Source of the DNA: Anaerocolumna xylanovorans DSM 12503
GTDB lineage: Bacteria > Bacillota > Clostridia > Lachnospirales > Lachnospiraceae
DNA: 64,000 nt
NCBI RefSeq assembly: GCF_900143645.1
Contig: NZ_FRFD01000004.1
Span: 124,001 to 188,000, forward strand
Reading direction: 5' to 3'
Shown here: positions 8,292 through 17,755 of the stretch, in pieces
Position numbering within the stretch: the first letter of the stretch is position 1
Layout: every line of letters starts with the position of its first letter
Notes under the pieces: model-generated
Told to the model about the DNA's origin: nothing
The model's database searches: none
The model's input: only the letters and a program-made list of their open reading frames with translations
Position numbers and translations under genes: made by a program

Positions 8292-8329
8292 AAAGAAAAG
8301 GCTCTGCTCTTATGCAAAGCCTTTTCTTT
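8292..8329. terminator. Bidirectional terminator
   Basis: Perfect 12-bp stem AAAGAAAAGGCT / AGCCTTTTCTTT with a 14-nt loop between the convergent racemase and GH66 genes. A and T tracts in the arms serve both strands. Confidence 0.8.
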
Positions 8330-8390
8330 ATTCTATAAGCTTATTTTAAAGCTTCTCTGTTCTTCTGGATAAAAGAGGGGTTATTGGCAG

Positions 8391-10058
8391 CTATCTCTGG
8401 AAATCAATCCATACATTGCTCCAATAAGCTAAATCCGGAACTTCAAAGCGTACTGCAAAGCCGCGTTCCGTTTTCATTGTATCATAGGGCAGCTCCATTG
8501 CTTTTCCCTGGTAAAAATCCGGTGATATAAAATATACTCCCCGTACCGGTTTATCAACTTGAACCTGAAAAAGAAGGTTTTCCTGCTTTTTCGGGTCATC
8601 CTTCCCTGTATTCCATTCGCTTTCCTTATTGCCGCAAAGATTGATCATACTTATTAACTTCCGATTTTCCTTCTCCCTTACTGTTATCCAAATCCGGTCC
8701 GCTTTCCCGTCAACGCTCCATTTTTCATGAAAGCACTTATATTCCGTGTTATCCCAGCCGATGTGGGTCATACTGACATCAGAAAGCTCTGTGTCAAAGA
8801 AAAGTTCCATGTACTGTACAATAAAATCATAGTAATCTCTTAATTTTCTTCCCGCAGATTCCTCTATCACAGAATAATCCACATAATATCCCTGGGTCAG
8901 AATACCGTTTTCCTCTCCTACTAAAAGATGATAGGCGCCGTTTACCGTAATTGCGGCTGTCAGCAGATAAGCTGCATTAGCAGCCCGTTCCATGGAATCT
9001 GTCCGAAAAGGCGCAAGGTAAGCTGCCAGAATTACCGGTTTTTGCCCTTTACAGGCTCTTTTAGCATCCAGGATAATCTGTTTTATATGGCTGTATTCAC
9101 AAAAAGGCTCCCAAACTTCAATATATACGGCATCCTGGGATGCTTCGGCAACTCCCTCTACCGGCCAGTTACCTACATTATTAAAGATAAGATGATTATC
9201 ATCCGTTATCTGATTCAGTCTTTGTCTGGCTGCTTCAATGAGAGCCGGATATTCCTCCTTAAGCTTAACGAGGGTCTTTTTATCGTAACAGAAGGCTGTT
9301 TTTGGAAAGCCATAAGTATCCATGTGTATGCCGTCGAATCCGATTTCCGTGACAGCCTTTGCATACTCCGAAAGAAGATGTTCCCTCCAGCCGCATTTTT
9401 CTGCAACATTCATAATATAAAAGGTATCAATAAATACAAGGGGATCCCCTGCACTGGTGTAAAGCGCATTTTCAGGATGCTTTTTATAATATTCCCCGGA
9501 AGCAGCATAGACGGCACCATAACCCAGACTCTTCATACCATATGACCTGCAGGCGTCAATTTTCTTTTTTACCGTTTCTATATCAACCTCCCGGCCCATC
9601 ATATCACGGTATTTCGTATCCTCTGATACCAAATTGTCATGCCGGTAGGACCAGTCATAGTATTGTACCATGTTAATATGAAATTTGCGGAGATTATCAA
9701 CATCCTTTTGCTCCGCACCATCCTTTGTGTCAAAATCACTTAAAAAACCATAGCGTATTGCCCTCTTGCAATCATCTACCACATCAAAAGCCGTATGGAA
9801 CCGGCAATTTTTATTTTCTGCATCTGTTACTGTTAAGTATACTCCATAGCCGCCGAACTCTGTGTCAGCACCCTCTAAAAGAATCTCATTCAATCCCTGT
9901 TCCAATTCCACGCTCTGCTGGTATATTACCTTATTAAGGCTCATTACCTGTATCTCTGCCTGTATTTCTTGCGGCCGGTTATTTTCCGTCTCCACTATCA
10001 GTTTTATCTTTTCTTTTGTTTTATATTGTGCCTTTTCCGGATAGATGTCTAATATCAT
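8391..10058 (-). CDS. Glycoside hydrolase family 66 enzyme (dextranase / cyclodextran glucanotransferase-like)
   Basis: A 555-residue enzyme without signal peptide, hence cytoplasmic. An N-terminal beta-sandwich (about 1-95) precedes a TIM barrel. GH66 marks are VQYYDWSYRHD, GFDGIHMDTYG (likely nucleophile Asp) and YIEVWEPF (likely acid/base Glu). Classical GH66 dextranases and cycloisomaltooligosaccharide glucanotransferases are secreted and larger. This short intracellular form probably cuts or transfers alpha-1,6-glucan oligomers after import. It is last in an operon with two permeases and a binding protein. The start follows AAAGGAGTAGG. Confidence 0.85.
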   Translation of the reverse strand: MILDIYPEKAQYKTKEKIKLIVETENNRPQEIQAEIQVMSLNKVIYQQSVELEQGLNEILLEGADTEFGGYGVYLTVTDAENKNCRFHTAFDVVDDCKRAIRYGFLSDFDTKDGAEQKDVDNLRKFHINMVQYYDWSYRHDNLVSEDTKYRDMMGREVDIETVKKKIDACRSYGMKSLGYGAVYAASGEYYKKHPENALYTSAGDPLVFIDTFYIMNVAEKCGWREHLLSEYAKAVTEIGFDGIHMDTYGFPKTAFCYDKKTLVKLKEEYPALIEAARQRLNQITDDNHLIFNNVGNWPVEGVAEASQDAVYIEVWEPFCEYSHIKQIILDAKRACKGQKPVILAAYLAPFRTDSMERAANAAYLLTAAITVNGAYHLLVGEENGILTQGYYVDYSVIEESAGRKLRDYYDFIVQYMELFFDTELSDVSMTHIGWDNTEYKCFHEKWSVDGKADRIWITVREKENRKLISMINLCGNKESEWNTGKDDPKKQENLLFQVQVDKPVRGVYFISPDFYQGKAMELPYDTMKTERGFAVRFEVPDLAYWSNVWIDFQR

Positions 10059-10134
10059 TTTAACCTACTCCTTTCGTGAATATCTATTCTGTGATTGGAT
10101 ATTCATTCATTCGCAGTTGAAAGCTTGCGGTTTC

Positions 10135-10959
10135 TTAGCCTTTTAACGCACCCTCTGTCAGCCCTCTGATCAGATTTTTTTGAAAGAGAAGGAAAGCAAG
10201 AATTACCGGTACAATTGCAATAACAGCCGTTGCCGCCATCAGATTCCACTTTGCTCCCGCAAATTGCTGGAAATATACTGATAAAGCCTGTGGTACATTA
10301 TGTTTTTTGCTGTCCTGAAGGAAAAATACTGCCTGGGAATAATTGTTCCATATTCCAAATCCATTTAAAATAATAATTGCCGAAGCTGCCGGCTTTAAGA
10401 GCGGAAACACAATTCTCCAAAAGGAAGAAAACCATGAGCAGCCATCTATAATAGCCGACTCCTCCAGTTCCCTTGGGAGGGATTTTATAAAGCCGTGAAA
10501 TACAAAGGTGGATTGCGGTATTGCCAGCGCCGCGCAAACCAGAGCCATTCCCCACAGGGTATTTACGGCATGAAGTTTTATCATCAAAGTATACAAAGGA
10601 ACCGTGTTTATAATTCCCGGTATCATCATACAGCTTATAAAAACAGCAAAAATCAGTGTATTAAACCGGTATTTGAACCGGGCTATCGTATAGGCTGCCA
10701 TGGAGCACAAAAGCACAATGATGATGAGTGCCAAAGCTGTGATAAAAGCAGAATTAATCATTGCACTGCCAATATTGGATTTCACCCAGCCTTCTGCAAA
10801 ATTCTTAAGGTAAAAATCCGGAATAAACATATTCCCTTCATAAAAAACTCTTTGCGGAGAATTAAGCGACAATATTATAAGCACCAAAAAGGGAATGAGG
10901 CAAAGGAGGCATATAAAAATCACGCAAAGATAGATTGAAACTTTTGATAATTTTCTCAT
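10135..10959 (-). CDS. Sugar ABC transporter permease, MalG type
   Basis: A 274-residue inner subunit with six predicted membrane helices. The EAA loop that contacts the ATPase is ELEESAIIDGCSWFSSFWRI. It pairs with the MalF-type subunit encoded 14 nt upstream. AAAGGAG precedes the ATG. No ATPase gene is nearby; such importers commonly share an MsmX/MalK-type ATPase encoded elsewhere. The 76-bp gap before the GH66 gene contains a weak hairpin. Confidence 0.9.
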   Translation of the reverse strand: MRKLSKVSIYLCVIFICLLCLIPFLVLIILSLNSPQRVFYEGNMFIPDFYLKNFAEGWVKSNIGSAMINSAFITALALIIIVLLCSMAAYTIARFKYRFNTLIFAVFISCMMIPGIINTVPLYTLMIKLHAVNTLWGMALVCAALAIPQSTFVFHGFIKSLPRELEESAIIDGCSWFSSFWRIVFPLLKPAASAIIILNGFGIWNNYSQAVFFLQDSKKHNVPQALSVYFQQFAGAKWNLMAATAVIAIVPVILAFLLFQKNLIRGLTEGALKG

Positions 10960-10973
10960 AATAAACTCCTTTC

Positions 10974-11843
10974 CTATTCCATTGGCTTTGCTTTTGTCAA
11001 ACGCATGGAAACCAAAACAGGTATTAGTATAATAAAGAACATGATGAGCGCTACTGCTGTTGAGTAACCTGTTTTACTGCCATAACACATACGCATTATA
11101 TAGATACTTAAGGATTCCGTCTTATAACCCGGACCTCCTCCGGTTAAAGACATAATAATATCGAACACCGATAACGAACCAATTATATTGGTAACAACAT
11201 TAATCCGAATAGAAGGGATTAACAACGGAAGTGTAACATAGCGGAATCTTTTGGGAGCTGTGGCTCCATCCATCCTTGCTGCCTCATAAAGCTCTAAGGG
11301 TACCGCCTGAAGTCCTGCCAGGTAAATCACCATAGTCATACCTGCATACTGCCAGACATTGACCAACACCAGTACCAGCATAGAATTTGCATAACTGGCA
11401 GTCCAATTGCCAAACCAAGCACCCCTTCCCAAATTATCAAGAAAATGAAAGACGAAACCTCTCCCCGGCTGCAATAATAAATACCAGATATATCCCATAA
11501 TTAAAGGACTGATAACTGCCGGGAGGTATATAAGCATTCTGGCAATTCCTTTCCCCTTTATCTTACTGTCCATTAAAAGTGCATAACCAAGTCCGACAAT
11601 ATTCAGCAATGGGGCACTTCCCATCGCAAAGATCAGAGTAGTCCTTATATCATTGACAGCTCTCTTATCCTTAAAGAACTGAATAAAATTATCAAGACCA
11701 ACAAAATGCGCTTTTGTGATTCCGTCCCAGTCTGTAAGGCTCATTCCGATTCCTTTCGCCAGTGGGTACAGAAAAAATATCGAATACAGAATAAATGCCG
11801 GGATCGCCATAAATGTATGCAGACCAATTCTCTTTTCTTTCAT
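10974..11843 (-). CDS. Sugar ABC transporter permease, MalF type
   Basis: About 289 residues, six membrane helices, EAA loop LYEAARMDGATAPKRFRYVT. I start at ATG 11843, which has CGGAG 6 nt upstream; an ATG 21 nt earlier lacks a ribosome site. It forms the heterodimeric channel with the MalG-type partner. The hairpin repeat copy B separates it from the binding-protein gene and may lower downstream expression, a usual arrangement in which the binding protein is made in excess. Confidence 0.9.
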   Translation of the reverse strand: MKEKRIGLHTFMAIPAFILYSIFFLYPLAKGIGMSLTDWDGITKAHFVGLDNFIQFFKDKRAVNDIRTTLIFAMGSAPLLNIVGLGYALLMDSKIKGKGIARMLIYLPAVISPLIMGYIWYLLLQPGRGFVFHFLDNLGRGAWFGNWTASYANSMLVLVLVNVWQYAGMTMVIYLAGLQAVPLELYEAARMDGATAPKRFRYVTLPLLIPSIRINVVTNIIGSLSVFDIIMSLTGGGPGYKTESLSIYIMRMCYGSKTGYSTAVALIMFFIILIPVLVSMRLTKAKPME

Positions 11844-11882
11844 AAATTCTCCGTTCTTCTGCATAGCGGCAGCTTATTTTCA

Positions 11883-11930
11883 CTTTTTATTTATGCAGTA
11901 TCGCAAGCTTACCTGCGATACTGCAGTATT
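11883..11930 (+). repeat. Hairpin repeat copy B
   Basis: CTTTTTATTTAT, then GCAGTATCGCA, an 8-nt loop, and TGCGATACTGC: a perfect 11-bp stem. Member of the four-copy family (150, 30015, 44078). Lies between the binding-protein gene and the first permease gene. Confidence 0.8.
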
Positions 11931-11971
11931 TATTTAAAGTTAAAAAATTTTACATTTTATTTGCACAGTGT

Positions 11972-13327
11972 TTATTTCATGCCTGCATCCCAGGCCTCTT
12001 CAAATGCCTTTGCAAAATCCGCTGCCGAATAGCCTCCGGCAAGCAATTCCTGAACCATGCGGCCTGCGTCATCTCCGGAGAAACCGGCAGGTTTTTCATT
12101 GGTAAATCCGATGTGTACCGCGCTGTTTAAAGCATTATTTACTTCTGTCACAATACCCTCTGACGCCCAGCTTGCATTAACATCCGTAAAGGCACTGGGA
12201 GATTTTAAGGCTTCGCTGTACTTTTTCTGGTTCTCTGCTTTGTATAGAAAATTTAAAAATTCGATTGCTTCATCCTTATATTTTGTAGTGGATGAAATAG
12301 AATAGCCGGAATCCTCTGCACTTAAAATAACAGGCTTTGAGCCTTCCATATATGCGGGATAGGGAGCAAATCCAATATTGCTTTCCATGTCCGGATTGGC
12401 TTCCAGAATACTGGACAGGCACCACATACCATTACTGAACATAGCAGCCTTTCCATTGGCAAAATCCTGGATACAGTTATCGCTGGTAGCAGTAAGAACA
12501 TCAGAATTAATCAATCCCTTTGCCTGCATATCTAAAAGATTTCCTGCGAAAGTTGCTAATGCACCATCCGGAGCTCCGAAATTCAGCTTAGACTTATCAT
12601 TGTCTAAGAAAGCCTTTTTCGCCTCTACGGTACCATAAGTGGCTTTGATATATCCCTGGGGAATAAATTCAATCAGATGTCCCAGATGCCAGGCTTCATT
12701 CCCAAAGATAAAGAAAGGTGTAACATCCGGCTTTTTCTCTTTAATTGTTTCCAGGTTGGCCATAAAGTCATTCCAGTTAGAAGCAACCTCCAATCCAAGC
12801 TCTTTGAATATTTCCTTGTTATAAAAGATGCCCGCCATTGTCATGTTGGTGCATATCCGGTATTGCTTTCCGGAGTCAACATCCGTGCACATATCCTTCA
12901 TGGCAGGGGTCAGACGGCTCCACCACTGGGATTGATCCGATAAATCAAGATATTTGTCTTCATCGGCAAAACCCTGTTCATAGGTAGTCATAATATCCGG
13001 TACCTGGTCAGCGGCAAACTTGATTTTAATAATGTTACTGGCATCTTTTTGATATTCCTGCTCTACCGTAATCCTGTCCTGGGACGCATTAAAATCATTA
13101 ATAATTTCATTCATTACGTCAATGGTCTCAATTTTACCGGTAAAGAATTTCAGGTTAACATGTTCCTTTTTTGTATCTGCCGCCGTGGGGTCTTCCGCTT
13201 TCGCTTCTTTTGTCGTCCCCTCTGTAGTACCCTGTGTGTCATCTTTTTTTGAAGTACTGCAGCCGGCAAGCAAGCCTATTATCAATACCAGGCTTAACAT
13301 GATTGATAAAAGTTTCTTTCGTTTCAT
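11972..13327 (-). CDS. Sugar-binding lipoprotein of an ABC importer (family 1)
   Basis: A 451-residue solute-binding lipoprotein. Signal peptide MKRKKLLSIMLSLVLIIG with lipobox LLAGC, then a Ser/Thr/Glu-rich linker (about residues 24-50) and a family 1 binding domain. The ATG at 13327 has GGAGGAGG 8 nt upstream; an upstream in-frame start would hide the signal peptide. First gene of the operon binding protein, MalF, MalG, GH66, divergent from the histidine kinase gene. Likely ligand: an isomaltooligosaccharide or cyclodextran, judged only from the GH66 neighbour. Confidence 0.9.
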   Translation of the reverse strand: MKRKKLLSIMLSLVLIIGLLAGCSTSKKDDTQGTTEGTTKEAKAEDPTAADTKKEHVNLKFFTGKIETIDVMNEIINDFNASQDRITVEQEYQKDASNIIKIKFAADQVPDIMTTYEQGFADEDKYLDLSDQSQWWSRLTPAMKDMCTDVDSGKQYRICTNMTMAGIFYNKEIFKELGLEVASNWNDFMANLETIKEKKPDVTPFFIFGNEAWHLGHLIEFIPQGYIKATYGTVEAKKAFLDNDKSKLNFGAPDGALATFAGNLLDMQAKGLINSDVLTATSDNCIQDFANGKAAMFSNGMWCLSSILEANPDMESNIGFAPYPAYMEGSKPVILSAEDSGYSISSTTKYKDEAIEFLNFLYKAENQKKYSEALKSPSAFTDVNASWASEGIVTEVNNALNSAVHIGFTNEKPAGFSGDDAGRMVQELLAGGYSAADFAKAFEEAWDAGMK

Positions 13328-13437
13328 AACTATTACCTCCTCCTTTTGATAAATTAAGTCTATCACCCGGCCTCCGTTGTATAAATACCGAATTCTTTGG
13401 GTTTAAGTTCTAGTTTATTGGATACGCTAATCTTCTC

Positions 13438-13466
13438 TTGTACAGCCTGATGCAGGCTAGTATAAT
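13438..13466 (+). promoter_or_regulatory. Promoter of the two-component system with palindromic spacer
   Basis: TTGTAC (13438-13443), 17-nt spacer, TATAAT (13461-13466). The spacer contains AGCCTG ATG CAGGCT (13444-13458), a perfect 6-3-6 palindrome where a repressor would block polymerase. It may also control the divergent binding-protein operon. Confidence 0.7.
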
Positions 13467-13513
13467 GTAACTGCAAAGGTAAAAACGTTCTTTTATAAAG
13501 AGGTGAACCAACC

Positions 13514-15337
13514 ATGAAAAAATTTCATTTAGTTACCTACAGGGACTGGAGCTTTAAGAAGAAACTGCTTGTTATAATCTCCGCTCTCCTTACGGCCATT
13601 GTCATATTCATCTCCTTCTTTAGTTATATCCTGTATTCCGATAATTTCACCAGACAAACTGTTAATCAGACACAGGAAATTATAGAACAAGTTGCAATTA
13701 ATGTAGACACTTATTTAGATGAATTATTCCGCCTTAACCTCTCTCCTTATTATAATGATACGATTATGGAGGAGCTGGAGGATGAATATAATACCCACAG
13801 TTTTGATTTGTACCGCAAGAGAAGCATTGAGAATTTTCTGGCTTCTGTTATGATTCTTCCAAGAAGTGAGATTCTTAGGGTATATATTTTAACCGATAAT
13901 TATCTCTATTCTTATACAAGAACTCCTTACGACATGGGAGATTACAATAATTACAAAGATACGGACTGGTATAAGCAGGCAATTAAATCCTCCACTCCGG
14001 TATTTGTTCCCAACCACCCGGAAAAAATATACGGAGACAAACCTACGCGGATTTTCTCCATTGCCCAGAGAATCCGCAGTAAAGAAGATAATTCCAAGGT
14101 TCTGGCCGTTATAAAAGTAGATGCCAATTATTCCGGCATTAAGACCATCTGTGATAAGGTACAGCTAAAAGAAAAGGGCTCACTTTTCATCCTGGATGCC
14201 AATAAAAATATTGTTTACGAAAACAATAAGCTGGAGCAGAAAGATTTAATTGATAACCTTAATTTTTCCGAATATAAAAATGACGGCAGCTATCCTCAAA
14301 CAATAGATTCTAAAAAGTATCTCATTAACGTTGCAACATTAAAAACAACAGGATTTAAGGTAATTGCTGTCAACTCCTATGAGGAGCTTACAAGAACTGC
14401 ACGGATGATTCGAAATCTGATTATCCTGCTTGCTTTTATCTGCCTTCTGCTTGCTGTCATGGCTTTATTTTTATTTGTTCAGCGCTTTTTAAAGCCTTTA
14501 TTTAAAATAGTCCATTTGATGAAGCAGGTACAAGAGGGTAACTTAAGCGTCCAGGTTGAAATAGAAAACAACGATGAAATCGGGTATCTGGCGGATTCCT
14601 TTAACCACATGATTCGGCAGATTAGAGAAATACTTGACAGGAATACGCAGCTCGTGAAAGAGATATACGAATCCAGGTATCTGCAAAAGGAAGCTCAATA
14701 TAATATTCTTTGCAGCCAGATTAAGCCTCATTTTTTGTACAATACCCTAAATACCATCAGCCTTTTAATCAAATGCAGGGACTATAACGGAGCAATTCTT
14801 AGCATCGAAAAGTTATCCTTCTTTTTACGGGGAATTATGAATACGGACAAGATTATTCCCTTGTCGGCGGAACTTGATATTGTAGATTCCTATCTCGGAA
14901 TCCAGCAGGCACGGTTTGGGGACAATCTAAGTTACCTGATTGACATTTCCGGGCAATTTAAAACCTTCATGCTTCCGGCACTAACCCTGCAGCCCATTGT
15001 AGAAAATGCTGTTATTCACGGATGCGAGGAAAAGCGCGGAAAGTCATTTATTCATATTTACAGCACTTCCGATGCGGATTGTCTTAGAATACATGTCACG
15101 GATAATGGGGCTGGAATAGAAGAAAATACGTTAAAAGAACTGCTCCAAAAGTTATCCCCTGAATATATGTCCAAAGAAGAGGTAAAAGAAAATACATCCC
15201 TGCCGGAAAGTATCGGATTAATAAACGTAAACAAAAGAATAAAGCTAAAATACGGGGAAGAATACGGACTGGATATTGTTTCTTTCCCACTGGAAGGGAC
15301 ACATGTTACAATTAATCTGCCATATCCTGAAAAATAA
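13514..15337 (+). CDS. Sensor histidine kinase, YesM type
   Basis: A 607-residue membrane kinase. One membrane segment near residues 18-42, an extracellular Cache-like sensor domain to about 290, a second segment near 295-318, a HAMP linker, the His_kinase domain with phospho-acceptor His in QIKPHFLYNTLN, and an HATPase with DNGAGIEEN. YesM kinases usually sense sugars, often with a binding protein. GAGGTG precedes the start. It is 18 bp upstream of its response regulator and divergent from the GH66-linked importer, which it probably controls. Confidence 0.92.
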   Translation: MKKFHLVTYRDWSFKKKLLVIISALLTAIVIFISFFSYILYSDNFTRQTVNQTQEIIEQVAINVDTYLDELFRLNLSPYYNDTIMEELEDEYNTHSFDLYRKRSIENFLASVMILPRSEILRVYILTDNYLYSYTRTPYDMGDYNNYKDTDWYKQAIKSSTPVFVPNHPEKIYGDKPTRIFSIAQRIRSKEDNSKVLAVIKVDANYSGIKTICDKVQLKEKGSLFILDANKNIVYENNKLEQKDLIDNLNFSEYKNDGSYPQTIDSKKYLINVATLKTTGFKVIAVNSYEELTRTARMIRNLIILLAFICLLLAVMALFLFVQRFLKPLFKIVHLMKQVQEGNLSVQVEIENNDEIGYLADSFNHMIRQIREILDRNTQLVKEIYESRYLQKEAQYNILCSQIKPHFLYNTLNTISLLIKCRDYNGAILSIEKLSFFLRGIMNTDKIIPLSAELDIVDSYLGIQQARFGDNLSYLIDISGQFKTFMLPALTLQPIVENAVIHGCEEKRGKSFIHIYSTSDADCLRIHVTDNGAGIEENTLKELLQKLSPEYMSKEEVKENTSLPESIGLINVNKRIKLKYGEEYGLDIVSFPLEGTHVTINLPYPEK

Positions 15338-15355
15338 AAACTGGGAGGTGCTATT

Positions 15356-16966
15356 ATGTACCGGACACTCGTTGTGGACGACGAACAGCTGATGAGGCAG
15401 TATCTTAGCACTACCCTGTCCTTAATTGACCAGGACTTTCGTGTTACAGGTATTGCCTGTGATGGCTTTGAAGCCGTTGAATTACTGAAAAGGCAGACCT
15501 TTGATTTGGTAATCACCGATATCAAAATGCCGGGAATGGATGGATTAAACCTGGCTAACTATATCTTTGATGCCTCTCTTAAGACCAAAGTGATTATTAT
15601 ATCCGGTTATAATGAATTTGAATACGCACAACTGGCAATTCGGTACGGCGTTTCCGATTACCTTTTAAAACCCCTTAGTGATGATGCAATGGCGGCAACA
15701 CTTGGAAAAATCAAAAAGCTTCTCTGCACGGAGCATACGGCTCAAAGCCTGGCTGTTTCCATGGATGATTTCAGAAAGTATAATGATACTGAAATGAAAG
15801 CCGCATTTTTGTCAGCCATTATTAATAATGCTTCAAGTACCATTCAATCTCTTTATAACCTGCTGCAGGAGAGGAAAATCCTCTTCACAGAGCAGTATTC
15901 ATCCGTTCTGTTACTGCGCATGGATGAGCTTCATTTACTTTTGCAGGAAAAGCAAACCCTGGAGAATACTTCTTACCTGCTGGAATTTATAAAATGCTGT
16001 ACCCGGTTCTGCAGTACGAACCAGTACACTGCCGTCAGTGATGAAAAGGGAAATATGCTCATACTTCTTACCGCAGTATCCGAAGAAAAAATAGCTCTGG
16101 CGGCGGAATCTGTTTATAGGGATTTCTGTCAGCATTATTGGCCAAATGAAAGCATTAAAATCAATGCTTCCTATGGCTATATAGTGAAGGATCTGCTGCG
16201 CCTGGCAGACTCCTATACTTCCGCTTTGGAAAGCCTGGCCTTAACATTAAGAAATGTGCATTCGCCCATTACCTCCAATTATTATATCAGCCAGAAAAAT
16301 TTTCTGAATGAACTGAAAACAATATGTGCATCCCTTTCAAATGATTATATATCAAAAAACGAAACGAAAATAATGACTGATTTGTCCATTTATCTTACGC
16401 TATTTCAGGATGAGATTAACGTTGCTTCTGTTTTAAAGTACGGCACCTACTTAATCCGTTATTTAATCAAAGAATGCAATATCAAAACAGAGTATATCCA
16501 TCCGGCCTTCCAGGAATTAACGGTTGGTATAGACCGTACTATCCAAACCGGCAATCTAAGCAAGGATACCGTATTGATGCTCTTTTTTAAGATACTTAAG
16601 GTTTTGGATCATGAAGAAAGCCTGATGCACATACCGGAAACAACAAGTATCGTAGCACAGGCAAAGGAGTATATCTGCACCCATTACAAGGAGCCGATCA
16701 GTCTTGCCATGGTTGCCGACAGCTTAAATGTAACACCCAGTTATCTTAGTGACTTATTCCATAAAAACATCGGCGAGCCATATACAAAATTCCTGACCAG
16801 AATCCGGATGGAGCAGGCTCTCCTTATCCTGCGCAGCAATCCAAACGAAAAGATTTATAAAATAGCTGAAAAAACCGGATTTGTAAGTTCAAAACACTTT
16901 AATGCCGTTTTCAAAAAATACTATGGATTTACTCCGACAGAATATATCAGCAACAACCTGTTATGA
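15356..16966 (+). CDS. Response regulator, YesN type, AraC output domain
   Basis: A 536-residue regulator. Receiver domain at residues 1-120 with acidic DDEQ, phospho-acceptor Asp in DLVITDIKMPGMDG and Lys in LLKPL; a long middle region; and an AraC double helix-turn-helix in the last 100 residues (SLAMVADSLNVTPSYLSDLF, then KIYKIAEKTGFVSSKHFNAV). GGGAGGTG precedes the ATG. Expected to activate the divergent sugar ABC/GH66 operon when phosphorylated by the adjacent kinase. Confidence 0.92.
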   Translation: MYRTLVVDDEQLMRQYLSTTLSLIDQDFRVTGIACDGFEAVELLKRQTFDLVITDIKMPGMDGLNLANYIFDASLKTKVIIISGYNEFEYAQLAIRYGVSDYLLKPLSDDAMAATLGKIKKLLCTEHTAQSLAVSMDDFRKYNDTEMKAAFLSAIINNASSTIQSLYNLLQERKILFTEQYSSVLLLRMDELHLLLQEKQTLENTSYLLEFIKCCTRFCSTNQYTAVSDEKGNMLILLTAVSEEKIALAAESVYRDFCQHYWPNESIKINASYGYIVKDLLRLADSYTSALESLALTLRNVHSPITSNYYISQKNFLNELKTICASLSNDYISKNETKIMTDLSIYLTLFQDEINVASVLKYGTYLIRYLIKECNIKTEYIHPAFQELTVGIDRTIQTGNLSKDTVLMLFFKILKVLDHEESLMHIPETTSIVAQAKEYICTHYKEPISLAMVADSLNVTPSYLSDLFHKNIGEPYTKFLTRIRMEQALLILRSNPNEKIYKIAEKTGFVSSKHFNAVFKKYYGFTPTEYISNNLL

Positions 16967-16983
16967 CCGGATATATACGGCAA

Positions 16984-17014
16984 AAAAGCTGCCCCATATC
17001 CTGGGGCAGCTTTT
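16984..17014. terminator. Bidirectional terminator
   Basis: AAAAGCTGCCCCA / TGGGGCAGCTTTT, perfect 13-bp stem with a 5-nt loop, between the convergent response regulator and phospholipase-like genes. Confidence 0.9.
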
Positions 17015-17022
17015 ACTATTCC

Positions 17023-17619
17023 TTAAGCTGCATTAATCTCTATCATCATCGCATCGCGGTAATTCCGTTCAAAAATCTGCAAGATGCCATCCACCACCTT
17101 ATGGCAAAGCTCAACGATATAGTCACAGTCTACTTTTATTTTCTTAGCTACCTTCAAATACTCTTCGTGCATCTTTTTGATAAATTTCAAAATCTCATCT
17201 ACTGTGTCAAAAAGAAAGTTCTTTTCACGGTCCTTTACTGCCTCTTCACTTTTAACATAGCTTCTTAAAGCAGTTATCAGTTTCTTTTCATAACCGCAGT
17301 GTTCCTTAATATTTCCTGTAAAGATATTATTATGAGGATAAGTAAAATAATCAGCCAAGTAATGTGTGACTACCCCCAGATGTCTGCTGAAATACCTGTC
17401 TATACCTCTGTCCGTATCATAATTATCGGTTATCTTGATTATCTCCTTTTTCAGTATATCAAAGGTTTCTTCAATAGTATGTCTTCTGGTAATAAAGGAT
17501 GGAATACAATCCGGCAGGATACTGCCGATATAAAATGCTTTTTTGTGATGGATAAGTCCATCATTCTTCATGCTGTTCAATAAATAACCTGATAAAGAAA
17601 TATGCGATTTTTTCCTCAT
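17023..17619 (-). CDS. Zinc-dependent phospholipase C-like protein
   Basis: A 198-residue all-helical protein of the zinc phospholipase C / S1-P1 type. Metal-ligand candidates are the His and Asp in AFYIGSILPDCIP, the His of RRHTIEE, and RHLGVVTHYLADYFTYPHN (HxxxD pattern). Unlike secreted clostridial alpha-toxin it has no signal peptide and no C-terminal membrane-binding domain, so I infer a cytoplasmic housekeeping member rather than a toxin. CAGGAGACATAA precedes the ATG, and a good promoter is upstream. Substrate unknown. Confidence 0.75.
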   Translation of the reverse strand: MRKKSHISLSGYLLNSMKNDGLIHHKKAFYIGSILPDCIPSFITRRHTIEETFDILKKEIIKITDNYDTDRGIDRYFSRHLGVVTHYLADYFTYPHNNIFTGNIKEHCGYEKKLITALRSYVKSEEAVKDREKNFLFDTVDEILKFIKKMHEEYLKVAKKIKVDCDYIVELCHKVVDGILQIFERNYRDAMMIEINAA

Positions 17620-17676
17620 TTATGTCTCCTGTTTGAAAATTGACAAATAGCTCTTAGGTATTTACTACCTTAAGTG

Positions 17677-17705
17677 ATTGTACACCGGAATTTCATTTTG
17701 TACAA
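17677..17705 (-). promoter_or_regulatory. Promoter of the phospholipase-like gene
   Basis: TTGTAC (17705-17700), 17-nt spacer, TACAAT (17682-17677), about 58 bp upstream of the start codon. Confidence 0.6.
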
Positions 17706-17755
17706 TAGATATATTGACTTTTAACAAAATCTTAACGGTATTGAAAAAAATAGTC

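Noticed and set aside
10105..10135. Fifth copy of the hairpin repeat
   Set aside because: TTCGCAGTTGAAAGCTTGCGG recalls the core, but the T-rich arm and the GATAYGC end are missing and the stem is short.
17023..17619. Secreted alpha-toxin-like phospholipase C
   Set aside because: No signal peptide and no C-terminal membrane-binding domain.
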